NCBI GenBank assembly: GCA_958009055.1
Contig: OY253659.1
Location: forward strand, 620,001 to 684,000
DNA: 64,000 bases
Source: Choricystis sp. odSpoLacu1
Lineage: Eukaryota > Chlorophyta > Trebouxiophyceae
Direction of reading: 5' to 3'
Below, one piece after another: positions 41,835 to 52,824 of this stretch. Positions within the stretch are counted from its first letter, which is position 1, and each line of letters opens with the position of its first letter. Below the pieces are notes generated by a model. That model saw nothing but the letters and a program-made list of their open reading frames with translations. It did no database searches and had not been told where the DNA came from. The position numbers and the translations under genes are program-made.

Positions 41835-42728
41835 ATGAGCCTGCTGGCGCCTGGGCCCGTGGTCAGCCGGCCCTACCCGCCCTGCGTCCGCGGCGCACCA
41901 GGTCGCCCGCGCAGACGTGCTGTCGCCACTCACGCCACCCCCCCACCCTCCACACCGTCGCCCACGCCGTGCGGTCTGGGCACAGTGACAGTGCGCCCTC
42001 TCACCCCGACCGACGCGGCCCCCGTGGCCGTGCTGCTGGCGCGCTCGTTTGCCGGGCGCGCGGCGTTGGCGGACGGACGCGACTTCATTTGTAGAAGCTG
42101 CCGCTGCCACTGGGGGCGGGGAGGGTGCCGTGCCGTTGTTGCTGGTGGCGGAGCTGATGCCGGATGGTGCGTGTATGGTGGTGGTGGTGGGGAAGGGAAA
42201 AGGGCGAGGAACAGGGTCGGGAGCAAAACTGAGGGAGAAGCAGTTTGACGCTTAATCATCTGGGGTACCAAAAAACACTCCCCCCGCCACCATCACCACC
42301 CACCTCCAGACCCCTCCCTCCTCCCTCCGTCCCGCTCCACACGCGTCGCTGGCGTCGTGGCAGCAGCGTTGACCGACGCCGCCGTCGCGGCGGCGGCCCC
42401 CGACCCTCCGCGCCCGCCCCCGGGGGCACCCCTCATTTTTTCGCTGGCGGTCGACCCCCGCTGCCGGCGGGCGGGCGTGGCGTCCATGCTGCTGGACGCG
42501 GTGGAGAGCGTGATTAAGGCTCGCTGTGGGGGGGGGAGCGGCGACAGTGACAACGCTGCGGCGTGGCTCGTCGCCGACAGCGGCGCGGGCGCCGACGCGG
42601 CGGCCGTGCTGCGCATGTATGAACGCCGCGGCTACGTGCGCGTGGAGGGCGGGGGCGGAGGCGGCCTCTTTGGCAGCTTGTTCCAGCGTCGAAGCGCGGG
42701 CGTGTTGATGCGGAAACAGGTGGCGTGA
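41835..42728 (+). CDS. GNAT-family N-acetyltransferase, plastid-targeted
   Basis: Exons 41835-42166 and 42310-42728, about 249 residues. The start (MSLLAPGPVVSRPYPP, RPRRRAVATHA) looks like a transit peptide. LGTVTVRPLTPTDAAPVAVL begins the GNAT fold. Exon 2 has RVAGVVAAALTDAAVA, then LIFSLAVDPRCRRAGVASML, whose R-R-x-G-V-A is the acetyl-CoA pyrophosphate loop, and LRMYERRGYVRVEGGG (strand 6-7). An apparent +1 frame change lies around 42085-42095 (between GRDF and EAAAATGG); unlike the others it is not at a long G/C run. The splice junction gives LMPDDPSLLPPSRSTRVAGV. The substrate is unknown. Confidence 0.8.
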
Positions 42729-42937
42729 TGGCGGGAAAGAGGGAGAGAGGAGAGGTAGAACAACAAACAGAAAGCGAGACACGCAGAGATGATTTGTTTT
42801 TGGTTGCATTGTTGGAGGGGTTGTTTAGTAAGCAAAATGGTCGAAGAGACGGGAAAGAAAAGAAGCACAATGCTGTCAAAAATGGTGTCTAGCGAAACAC
42901 GAAGCGACCCCTCGAAAAAACCCTCCCCACCAAAAAA

Positions 42938-44141
42938 TCAAGCCGCCTTGACCTTGCCGTCGGTCTTGCCGTGCAGCCTGGCCGCCGCCGCCGCCTCTGG
43001 ACTCCCCCCCTTCAACAGGGCGTGGTACTCCCACTTGTCGGCCAGGGACGCGTCCAACGGCGAAAAGTCGCCGGCAGCCAGCATCGCGCGCCGCACTCGT
43101 TCAGCATACAGCACCGGATCCCCCTTTTCCTCCTCATTGGGCGTCCACACAGGCAGTTCATACACCGTCACCGCGTGCGTGGGCTGGGCCAGCATGAGGA
43201 GGATGTGGCGCGGCGCTGAAATGGTTTCCCAGGCGGGGTTGACACGGGTCCGGGAGTAGGACACAATCACGGGGCGCACCGGCGCCCCCGCCAGGAACGC
43301 GCCCGTGCGAAACGGCAGCAGGAAGCGGCCGTTGGTGGTGGTGCCCTCCGGGAAGACGGCGAGCGGGCGCGCGGCGCCCGCGGCGGCCGCTGTGATGCGG
43401 TCGCGCACCGCGTCCGCCGCGCCAGAGGAGGGCGCCGCCTTGACGCGGTCCACAAAGATGCAGCCCAGGGTTTGGCTGAGGGTGGGGAGGGGTGGGGGGG
43501 GGCTGGCGTGAGTGGTTTTGTGTGTTTCGCCGCGACCACACACCACCGTGCCCCTCCTCGTTCCCCTCCTCGCCCGCCCACCTGATCACCCCCACCAACG
43601 GCACATCCTTGGTCGCCCCCCTCGCCACAAAGGACGACACCCCTCTCGCCATGTGCACCAGCACGTCGCAGTAGCCAACGTGGTTGGACACGATGGCGCC
43701 AGGGAGAGCGGAGGAGGAAGCGGGAGGTCGAGGCCGTGCGTTCGCCGCGCCACCACCACCATTCACCACCGCCACTCCATTAGCCTGTTTGCCGCCAGCA
43801 TCAGGCGATGGCCCCGTGCCCGACGCGTAGGCCAGGTCCACGTGGGAGACGGAGGTGAAGCCGAGCCCCATCAGCGCTCCACGTGCCGCGACCGCGCCCG
43901 CCGCGATGAGCACCCGCTCCCTCACCCCCGCCGGCAGCAGCCAGCGCAGGCGACAGACACAATAGTGGGCCACGATGACTGTCAGCACGAGCACTGATTT
44001 GAGGGGGACGAGGGTGACGGCGGAGAGGACGAGGCGTGCATACTCGAGCGCGGGCTGGCGGGTCCGCCCCAGGGGGCCGTACCGGTCGGTGCGGCGGAAC
44101 GCGTCAAAGCGCGCGTCCGCAAAATCGAGGGCGGGCGACAT
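42938..44141 (-). CDS. Lysophospholipid acyltransferase (PlsC/LPLAT, LPEAT-like)
   Basis: Exons 44141-43582 and 43475-42938, 365 residues. A hydrophobic segment ([20 protein letters not shown]) precedes the acyltransferase core: motif [19 protein letters not shown] (Hx4D), then LGCIFVDRV (motif II), [20 protein letters not shown] (motif III) and [11 protein letters not shown] (motif IV). These motifs, especially the FPEGTTTNG form, match LPEAT/LPCAT enzymes that reacylate lysophosphatidylethanolamine or lysophosphatidylcholine in the ER. The intron falls between motifs I and II in phase 2. The protein ends [15 protein letters not shown] and lacks the EF-hand extension of some homologues. Confidence 0.92.
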
Positions 44142-44471
44142 TGGGGGGGGGGCGAGGAGCGGAGGAGCCGCGCGCGCGCGAATTCGTGCTTTCGGTTGCT
44201 GCGCGGGCGCGCGTCCGAATGCAGACGCAAACGGGCGCCAATTGCAGCCGGAGAGCCTGGCGCACGAGACGCAGCAGTGCGCACACGGGATGAGGGGCGC
44301 GTGTGTGCTCTGTCTCGCCCCCCGCGCAGGGAGAAAGAAGCGAGAGCGCGAGAGTGTGTTTCGACACACAATCGCATTTTCTTCTCTCGCGTGTGCGTTG
44401 CCCTTCTCTCGCCCTCTCTCGCCCGACCACCAGAGAGGCCCGCAGCGGACCGGTCGCAGGTCCCCTCCGCG
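44142..44471. promoter_or_regulatory. Divergent promoter region, LPLAT / ARA6-type Rab
   Basis: 330 bp between opposing starts. No recognisable element apart from CT-rich stretches before the Rab start. Confidence 0.35.
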
Positions 44472-45404
44472 ATGGGGTGCTCCACCTCAAAACGTGCGTG
44501 TTGGAAGGAACGCGCCAGCGTGTGCGCCCTGCCCCACCTGTGTCCCGCTGCCTCCCTCTGCCACCTGCCCGCCGCCGCAGTGTGCAGCGTGGACGGAGGA
44601 CGCCAGTGAACCGAAGAAAAGGCATCGCCGTACTCACGGTTTTCCCCCTCTCCCCCACACCCCAGCCTCCACCCCCGCCCCTCGCCTCGCCACCGACGCC
44701 GCCCCCCGCCCCACCACCCCCCGCATCAAGCTCGTCCTGCTGGGCGACAGCGGCGTCGGCAAGTCCTGCCTCGTGCTGCGCTACGTGCGGGGCACGTTCG
44801 ACCCCGCGTCCAAAGTGACGGTCGGCGCAGCGTACGTGGGGCACTCGTTCACGCTGGCCGACGGGCGGGCGGCCAAGCTGGAGATTTGGGACACGGCGGG
44901 ACAGGTGAGAGGGTTGAGGGGGTGGGGTGGGTGGGGTGGGTGGGGGTGAAACGAGAAGCGCGCGTTTTTTTCAACACAACTGGTTCCGCCACCCTCCCCG
45001 CCACCCACCCCGCACAGGAACGCTACGCCTCCCTCGCCCCCCTCTACTACCGCGGCGCCGCGGCGGCCGCCGTCGTGTACTCGGTGACGGATCGCGAGTC
45101 GTTTGCGCGGGCAGCGTACTGGGCGGGGGAGTTGGCGCGGGCGGCCGCGGGCGACCCTCGGAGCGGGGGCGGCGACCGCGACCGCGCCGGCGGCACCGCC
45201 CCCCCCCCCATCACCGTGCTCGTGGGCAACAAGGCCGACTTGGGCGACGACCGGGTCGTCACAGCGGAGGAGGGGGCCGCGCTGGCGGCGGAGCATGGCG
45301 CGCTGTTTGCGGAGACTTCGGCCAAAACGGCGGAAGGCGTCGGGGCTGTCTTTGAGACGGCGGCGGGGGCCGTGCTGGACGGGTGGGGGGCGGCGGCGGC
45401 ATGA
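44472..45404 (+). CDS. RABF1: ARA6/RABF1-type N-myristoylated Rab5 GTPase
   Basis: Exons 44472-44493 (22 nt), 44666-44904 and 45018-45404, 215 residues. Exon 1 encodes MGCSTSK, an N-myristoylation plus palmitoylation signal. The G domain has [20 protein letters not shown] (G1), [14 protein letters not shown] (switch I, Thr), [20 protein letters not shown] (G3/switch II), [12 protein letters not shown] (G4) and [17 protein letters not shown] (G5). The C-terminus ([10 protein letters not shown]) has no prenylatable Cys. This combination defines the plant-unique ARA6 Rab5, which acts on multivesicular endosomes and in fusion of endosomes with the plasma membrane. A Gly/Asp/Arg insertion between helix 3 and G4 is unusual. 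Confidence 0.95.
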
Positions 45405-45914
45405 GAGAAAGGGACAGAGACTGACTTCTGCTGTGTGTGTAACATGTACTTTTGCGAGGGGGGCGCGATAGCACACAGGCGGGAAGGGGGGGGGGGGGAG
45501 GGGGGGAAGGAGCAGGGGTAAGAAGCAGTGCCACGGCTCCCCGTTTTTTTTTCTTCTATTTCCAAGACGCCCCGCCCTCCACACCTTGCCGCTCTTTCCT
45601 GCCACCAACACCGCCGACACACTCTCCTCGTGTTTCGCACGCACGGCGCATCGCCCGTCTTTTGAAGTCGCACACACCCGCTTCCCACAGGTGCGTGTTT
45701 TTTTTTTTTTTCGCCGGCGTCGGGGGACGAATGCGCGGCGCGCACACGCCGCTCCCCCTCCTTCCAGCTGCTTCTGCCCTCTGTTTTTGCGCACTAACGG
45801 TGTAACTTATCTTGAACTGCACATCTGTGCACGTTGAACACCGTGAACGCCCCTGCTGACGCTCCCCGCCCCCCGCATCTTGTTTTTTTCATCAGCCCCA
45901 CCCACATCCGCACA
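45405..45914. other. Spacer between two plus-strand genes
   Basis: 510 bp with poly-T tracts (45546-45552, 45698-45711) and G-rich runs at 45486-45505. It holds the Rab 3' UTR and the promoter of the small secreted gene. No gene is recognised. Confidence 0.5.
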
Positions 45915-46463
45915 ATGCACGCCTCCGCGCGCTTTGCTCTGCTCGCCTTTGCCGCGGCGCTGGCGGTGACGGCGGCTCGTCCCATTGAGGACATGGTGAG
46001 TGGTGGGAGAGAGAGGAGGGGAGGAGAGAGAGAGAGACGCGGGGAGGGGGACCGGCGCGCCGCAAACGCTCGACGCTGCGACCCCCTCGTTCCAACCTTC
46101 CCCCCCCCCCCCCTCCCCCTCCAGACCCAGCCCGGCGCCCCCCCCCGCTCCACCCCTCTGCTCCGCCGCCTGCTGCAGCTGAACTCGACCCAGCGCACGG
46201 GGCCGTGGGCCCCGATTGTGGGGACCACGGGGACCGCAATGCCTGGCTACTACCCCCGCCTCAACCTGACCCGCAACGGGTCGACCCAGGTGGCTGCAAC
46301 GGCCGTGCCCGACCCGCTGCGCGTGTCCTCGTTCCCGGGGTCGTCCGAGTTTCCGTCGGCGGCGACGACGGCGTCGGGGTCGCTGGCCAACGGGGGGGCC
46401 GCGATCACCGGGGGCGGCATCGACTTCGACCCCGCGGTCGTGGGGCCGCCGGACAGAAAGTGA
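45915..46463 (+). CDS. Small secreted protein, unknown function
   Basis: Exons 45915-45995 and 46125-46463, 139 residues. Exon 1 is a signal peptide (MHASARFALLAFAAALAVTA) plus RPIEDM. The mature part contains STPLLRRLLQLNSTQRTGPW, AMPGYYPRLNLTRNGSTQ and a Ser/Ala/Gly-rich end GGGIDFDPAVVGPPDRK, with three N-glycosylation sequons (NST, NLT, NGS) and no Cys. I do not recognise the family. It may be a wall or secreted peptide precursor; that is a guess from the sequence character. Confidence 0.68.
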   Translation: MHASARFALLAFAAALAVTAARPIEDMVSGGRERRGGERERRGEGDRRAANARRCDPLVPTFPPPPLPLQTQPGAPPRSTPLLRRLLQLNSTQRTGPWAPIVGTTGTAMPGYYPRLNLTRNGSTQVAATAVPDPLRVSSFPGSSEFPSAATTASGSLANGGAAITGGGIDFDPAVVGPPDRK

Positions 46464-46949
46464 ATGCTGGTGTGTGTGTGTGTGTGTGTGTGTTCCTGTG
46501 TGTCATTGTCTCGGCAGAAAAAAAGGGGAGAGCCTGTGTGGGAAACCCAGCGGCTGCTGCTTTTTTGTTGGCCCCCCCCTTCACGCCTCGTCCCTTGTGT
46601 TTTTGCTTTGTTGTCTGTTCTTGGCGTCCCCCACCACATTCTTTATGTCTGTGTGTAAACGAAATCGTGCTGTCTCACTGTGAAGTTTCTTTGGTGGCTA
46701 CAAAAGAAGAGAAGCGGAAGCGGGGAGGGCGGGCGCGGGGGTTGGAAACCCCCGCGCGTTGCCGCCCCAAAAGCACGCCCGAAAAAAAGAAAGAAAAGTG
46801 GTGCAACGGTTTTTTTTTTTCAAGGCAGGTCCGTTGTGCATGATAAGAAAGCAAGAAAACAAAGCAATACATTGAAAGCAAATAGGCGTGGAAAAGAGTG
46901 AATAAACGTGTTTGTTTCGTTGCGTTTTTTAACCCAAACAAAAATCTCA
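46464..46949. other. Convergent 3' spacer
   Basis: 486 bp between convergent genes, starting with a (GT)n stretch (46470-46491) and ending with an A-rich segment. It contains AGCAATACATTG-like AT-rich sequence near 46860 and no gene. Confidence 0.5.
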
Positions 46950-49900
46950 TCACCGATCGGCCAGCGACCGCGCGATCGCTTGGCGCACCCTCTCCTCCTC
47001 GATGGACGCCGCCACCGCGGCCCGCATGTCGGCCTGCTCCCGCGACTCGGCTGCGGTGGCGTCGGTACGTGCGCGAGACCGGGCGGCCTCCGCTTCAGCG
47101 GCTGATGCCGCGAGCGCGGCGCGCAGCGCGGCGGCTTCAGCCGCCGCCGCCGGATCGTGCGGCGGCACGCCACCGCCATACGCCTGCCCCACCAAGCCCT
47201 CCGGCGGCAGGCGGGGGGGGGCGGGTTTGCACAGGGCGGCAGCTAGGACAGCCACCAGCGCGAGCGCGGCCGCGCCGCCGCCGACGGCCGCCCACAGGCG
47301 CCACCCGGTGAGGGGGCCGACGCCGAAGCCGCCGCCGCCATCGTCGGAGGGGTCGTAGGGGAGGGGGAGGCCAGCGTCCACGGTGAAGGACGAGGGTGGG
47401 GTGGGGGCGCCCACGTTGCCGGCTGCATCCGTCGGGCGCGCACGAAATGTGTAGCCTCCGCTAGCCAGGCCGCGGTAGACGCGGGGCGAGGTGCAGGCCT
47501 CCCATTTTGGAGGGGGGGAGGGGGCTGGGGAGGAAGGCGCAGGGGCAGGCGCACCAGCGCCTTCCCTGCCTCCACCCTCCCTGACCAGCGCACACTCCCA
47601 CTTGCTCACAGGCGCCGCCCCCGGGTCAGCCGGCGTCGCAAACGCCAGCGTCACCCGGGACGGCACCGCGCCCTCACTCTTGGGGGCGGTGGTCACGGTC
47701 GCGCGCCCCGGCGGCGCGCGCGCGACCCAGAGCGATGCCTCCGCGCTCTCCCCCGTGTTGCCCGCGCCGTCAGAGGCGCGCACCGCAAACCCCCACCGTC
47801 CGTCCGCCAGGTCGGACACGGGGTAGGGGGAGGTGCAGTCTGCCCAATCGAAGGAAGGGCGGGGGGAGGCGGCAGCGGCGGGCGGGGCGGCAGAGTCACC
47901 ACCACCACCACCACCACCACCATCGTCCGCCAACACCGCCCGCCGCCGCCGCCCCGACGCCTTCCTGCCGCTGGGCGCCGCCACCAGGCGCAACCGGCAC
48001 TGCGTCTTGACGACGCCCGACCCTTTGTCGGACGCGGCAAACGTGAAGGTGGCGGCGCCTGTCTTGGTGGCGGGCGGCGACACCGCAGGCGCCGCCACCG
48101 TGGGTGCCACCGAGTCGACCCCCCACCTCACCGTCTGGGGCGGGGCGGCGTTGCCCACCGCGTCCACCCCCGTCACGGTCAGCGTGTAGTTGGCGTCGGG
48201 CAGGGAGGCGAGCGTGAGTGGGGGGGTGCAAGGGAACGGCGTCGCGGCCGTTTTGTTGGCAGTGGACGCGAGGGTGCACGCAAACGCGGCCGCACCCTCC
48301 CCACTGCTCCACGCGATCGACACACTGCCGTTGGCTTGGACGGGGGGGGGCACAGCATCCAGGGTCACAGTCGGGGGCGCGGTGTCCACAGTGAACGTGG
48401 TGAAGGCGAGGGCACCATCGTCGCCAGCGTCGGTGTCGGCAGCCAGTCGCCGCCCCGCGACCGCGGCGCGCCCACCGCTCCCGCCCCCCTCCACCAGCCG
48501 CGCGGAGAACTGGTAGGCTCCATCGGCCAGTTTGTCATACGATGCTTTGCCAGGGGTGGAGCCGCCGCACGCGGTCCAGGGTTGGTCGGTGGCCGCCTGC
48601 GCGCGCGTCGGCTGCACACCAGCAGCCGGCGCGCCGCCCGCGCCCCCACTCAACGGCACCAGTTGGCACTGCACGCCATCGCCCTGGGTCAGGGAGGCCA
48701 CCTTGCCATCTGGGGTCACTGCTTTCACGTCAAACGACACAGATGACGCATTGCCAGGGCCGTAAGGACCCCCCACCAAAAACGCCGACCGCGCACGCGG
48801 GGGCGCCACCTTCCACTCCACGCTCAACGGCGCCACAGCCGCGTTGCTCGCGGCATCCACCGCGGTCACAATGGCACGCCAAGCGCCGGGGGGCAGCCAG
48901 GCGTAGGAGGCGGGGGAGGTGCAGTTGGCGGGGGTGGCCAGGGTGGTCGGGCGCGCGGCCGCGCGGCCAGAGCCGCGCGCCACGCTCCACAGCCGCAGCG
49001 TGGGGGGGGCGCCCCCCTCCCCCACGCGCTCCAGTTTGCAGGTGAAGGTGACGGGGGATGCGTCTGTCGCGGTGAACGCCAGCGTGGCGGACGGCGGGGC
49101 GCCGTCTTTGGGGGGGAAGGAGTCATCTCCGCCCCGCCACGCGAGCGTGGGCGGCGTCGCGTCGACCGCAAACGCGCGCTCGGCAGCCGTCGTCTCCCCG
49201 GGCGCCCGCACCCGGAACACGTAGGCACCGTCCGCCAGGCCGTCATAGCGGGCGGGGGAGGTGCAGGCTTTCCAGGCGGGCGTGGTGGTGGAGGCGGCGG
49301 GGGAGAGGGCACACTCGTAGTCTGCGTCTTTCCCACCGCTGCTGCCCCGCCCTCCCGGCGCCCCCACGTCGAACGCCACGCTGCGCGTCGCCACGACGCC
49401 GGTCGGGCCCGACCGCACGGACGCGACGACGACGTCGCAGCGACCGGAGGCGTCGACACCGACGGCGGCCGGGTTGTGCCTCGAGGCGAGGACTCCGGTG
49501 AACGCGCCGAGCACCGCCACCGAAAACGGTTGCGGGCCGCGCGGCACCGACGCCGCCCTCACCTCGATGGCCACGTCCCCGGGGGGCAGGTAGGCCACCG
49601 CCACCGTCTCCACATTGTTGGCGCGGTCAGGGGAGCCGGGGGGCGCGCCCGCGCCGCCGCCGCCGTTGCCGGGGAGGGGGAGGCCGCCCAGGCCGGCGGC
49701 ACGAACAGTCAGGTCGAGATCGTTGACGAGCGCCCGCCCTGCAGACGGCGACCCCGGGGCATCGTGCCAGGCCAGGGCCACGGTCAGGGGGCCTCCCGTG
49801 GACCGGACGCAGTAGCGGAAGACGTCCCCCGTGGACGCGGGCTGGCGGTCGACGATCTGGAGCGCTGTCGACGGCGCGCCATGCCACCCACCCAGCGGCA

Positions 49901-52442
49901 GCGACCGCCCGATGTGGACCCGCCCAAACCCTTGACGAAAGGAAGGCGGTGGCGCCAGGGGCAGGCCGGTGTCCACCTCGAAGCCGTCGAGGGGGGCGGC
50001 CCCCGCGACAAGGACCGCCTTGACGAGCGCGCCGCCGGGGTCAAAGCCAGCGCCCGCCGCCTTTGTGCCGCCCGGATAAAACCCGCGCACAAAGTAGTCG
50101 CGCACCAGGGCGGCCGCTCCCGCCGCCACGGGGGTGGCCATGGACGTGCCCTGCATGGTGCGCAGGGGGCAGGAGCCGCCGCCCGCGTCGCGCGCGACGG
50201 AGCGCGAGGCGGCCGACTGCACGACGCCCGGGGCGACGAGATCGGGTTTGATCCTGCCATCCTTGGTGGGGCCTTTCGACGAAAAGTCGGCCAGCGAGTC
50301 CCAGGCGTCGCCCGAGGTGGAGGCCGGGCCAAAGGAGACGGTGACGTTGGCGTCGGCGGCGGCAGCAGAGGCGAGCAGCTGGCCGACACGGCGCGGCACA
50401 GCGGCGGCAGGAATGGTGACGCTGCCACCGCCTCCGTCAGCCGCAGGAATGAAAAAGTCGGCGATGCGGTCGTCGTACACGACCAACGCAGCCGCGCCCG
50501 CGGCTTGGGCGGTGCCCGCCTTGGCGGCAAAGGCGCAGGCGCCACGTGCAGCGACCAGGACGGCGCCAGCCGCGGCCCGCGCCGCCCCGTCGGCCAGCGC
50601 GGAGCACGCGTCCGGCGGGTCGGCGGCCGCCAGCCTCAGCCGGCGGCCGTACAGGGAGGCCAGCTTGCCCCCAAACTGGGCTTGCACGACGCGAAAGGTT
50701 TCCACGTCTTGGGAGGCTGCGGCGCCGTCGTTGCCGCGCTGCGCCACCGTCACACGGTGCAGCGAGAACGCCGACCCCGGCCCCCCCCGCTCCATGCGCG
50801 TACGCAGACTGGGAGGCACCGACTGCAATGCAGTTTTTGGCGGTGGCGGGCGCGGTCACGGTGGTGACACCGCGCGTGGGGGAGGCGGAGACCGCGCCCT
50901 CGTTGCCCGCCGCCAGCACAGGCACAAAGTCTTGGTTTTTGAACGCAAACGCGTCCACTTCGGCCGCCATGTGGTCGTAGTCGGTGGAGGGCGACCCCCA
51001 CGAGTCGGAGTGGATGCGGGCGCCGACAGAATAAGCGTGTTTGTAGTAATCCGACCCAATGTCTCCTGGAACGATGATGCCGCCACCCCCTCTGCCACCA
51101 CCGCCACCGCCAAAGCGACGATTTGCAGACGTGGACGACAGATCGGTGAAGGCCAGCCTGGCGTCAGGGGCCATGCCGCCATAGGCGGCAGACTTGCCGC
51201 TCGAGTCGTCGAGAGGGGGGGACCCGACAAGAGTCGCCATGGTGTGCGTGCCATGCCCATTGCCGTCGGACGCGCCGTCGGGGCCGGCTCGATACAGGCG
51301 CAGCTTGCGGTGGGTGTCGGACTCAAAGACGGTGCCCCCGCCAGAGGAGGCGGGTTTGAAGGTGATGGGCACAGCGGGGTCGACAAAAAAACAGTGCGCC
51401 ACGTCCAGGCCTGAATCACCACCCCCGATCACTTGGGACGAGCCGGTCACGCCAGCCGTCCACACGGGGTGGGCGGCGTCGGTGAGGATGGAGGCCCGGG
51501 AGGAGGGGGGTTCGCGCGCCGCGCGGCCGGACTGAATGATGGCGGCAGCGTGCCAGTTGGACAGAGCAATGGTGGGTCCAGGCTCCACCCAGTGGACGGC
51601 AGGGTGGCCGGCCAGCCAGGTGACGAGGGAGGGCAGCGTGTGGGCGGGCGTGGTGATGTGGAGGACGTGGCGTCCGGCGGGGGTTGCGGACGCGCCGCTG
51701 AAGGCCGAGGCGAGTGTGTGTGCCCAGTCGGCGGCCGCCGCCACAGCGGGCGCGTACTCGGAATCATCACTGCCGCCACCCGCTCCCCGCCCCAGGCGGG
51801 GGAAACACGGCCGCCAGGGACGCGTGGGTGGCGTTGAGCGGGCGCGCGCGCACGCGAGGGCCGGCGCGACGCGGGATGCAGGGGGGACGGTGGCCACCGC
51901 CGCCACGCCGGGCAGGGACGCGGCTGCTGTGCGACAGGTGGCCGGCCCCGCCGCCACAAACGCGGACTCGGGCAGGAAGGAGCCGACGTGACCGCCGCAG
52001 GCTGAGAGTGTGCGCTCGAGCGACGCGACCACGGGCGGCGACGGAGGCGCTGACGTCAGCACGATGACAAAAGTGGATCCATTGTCGACCAGCGGGCCCC
52101 ACAGCTCATGTGACGAGGGTGGGTGGGGGGGGAGGGCGGTGTCGGCGGCCAGCAGGCGGCGGGTGGAGTGGCTGGGGAGGGAGGGGAGCGCGGTGAGCGC
52201 GCGTGGTGCGCGCGGCGCGCTGTTGTGTTGGCCCCCCCACGCCCCTCCTCTCCTCCTTCCTCTCACCTCACGCCACCATCAGCAGCCGTCAACCTGCCCC
52301 CCACCAACCGCAGGTCGCCCCCCGCCAGCACGAGGGGGGGCGCGGGATGCTGCGTGCTGGCGCGCGGGCGGTGGGTGGAGGCCGCCAAGGCCGTGGCTGT
52401 GGCCACAACCAGTGCCAGTGTGCGCCAGCGTGTGTGCAACAT
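46950..52442 (-). CDS. Giant membrane-anchored subtilase (S8, KP-43-like) with Cys-repeat stalk
   Basis: Exon 1 52442-52267 is a signal peptide (WRTLALVVATATALAAST); exon 2 52171-46950; about 1798 residues. The S8 catalytic triad is visible: Asp in VIGGGDSGLDVAHCF, His in DGNGHGTHTMATLVG, Ser in RTMQGTSMATPVAAGAAALV. A PA-like insert (AVLVAARGACAFAAKAG) sits between His and Ser, and GARIHSDSWGSPSTDYDH is typical of the KP-43/TagC branch. A jelly-roll domain (LTVALAWHDAPGSPSAGRAL) follows, then six related repeats of the pattern C-(T)SP-x-x-Y-x-x-L-x-x-G-x-Y-x-F-x-V-x-A-x-D-x-A-G-N, a TM helix (LWAAVGGGAAALALVAVLAA), and a cytosolic helix ending RVRQAIARSLADR. The frame changes once, at C8 50781-50788. 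Probably a cell-surface or vacuolar processing protease. Confidence 0.88.
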
Positions 52443-52824
52443 TGGGGCCGGGTGGCAGGAACGGCGCTGGGGGGGTTGGGGGGCGGCTTCAGGGACGCAG
52501 ACGCATTGGCACGAGGTGGAAGCTGGGCCTGGCCAGACGGGGGGGGGGGGGCGTTGGTGGGCGCTGCGTGGGCGGCGGCGAGGTGGTGGAGAAGGCACAA
52601 GACTGTGGGCGACTGCCCCAAAAGCGAGAGTGCGCCAAGGGAAGCGAGACCGGGGAGCTTCTCGCAGTGTTTAGCGGAGCAAGTCCCTCAGCGGCGACAA
52701 AGCATCTAGGCGAAAACGTTTTTGTTTCGGTCGTCGCTTTTTCTCACTTCACTTTTTCTTTCCATTTGCCCACTGCCTCTCGACACGAAGACACACCCAC
52801 CCACCCCATACACGGAGCACACGA
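52443..52824. promoter_or_regulatory. Divergent promoter region, subtilase / P450
   Basis: 382 bp between opposing starts. The P450 side is T-rich just before the leader (52718-52770). No known element was recognised. Confidence 0.35.
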
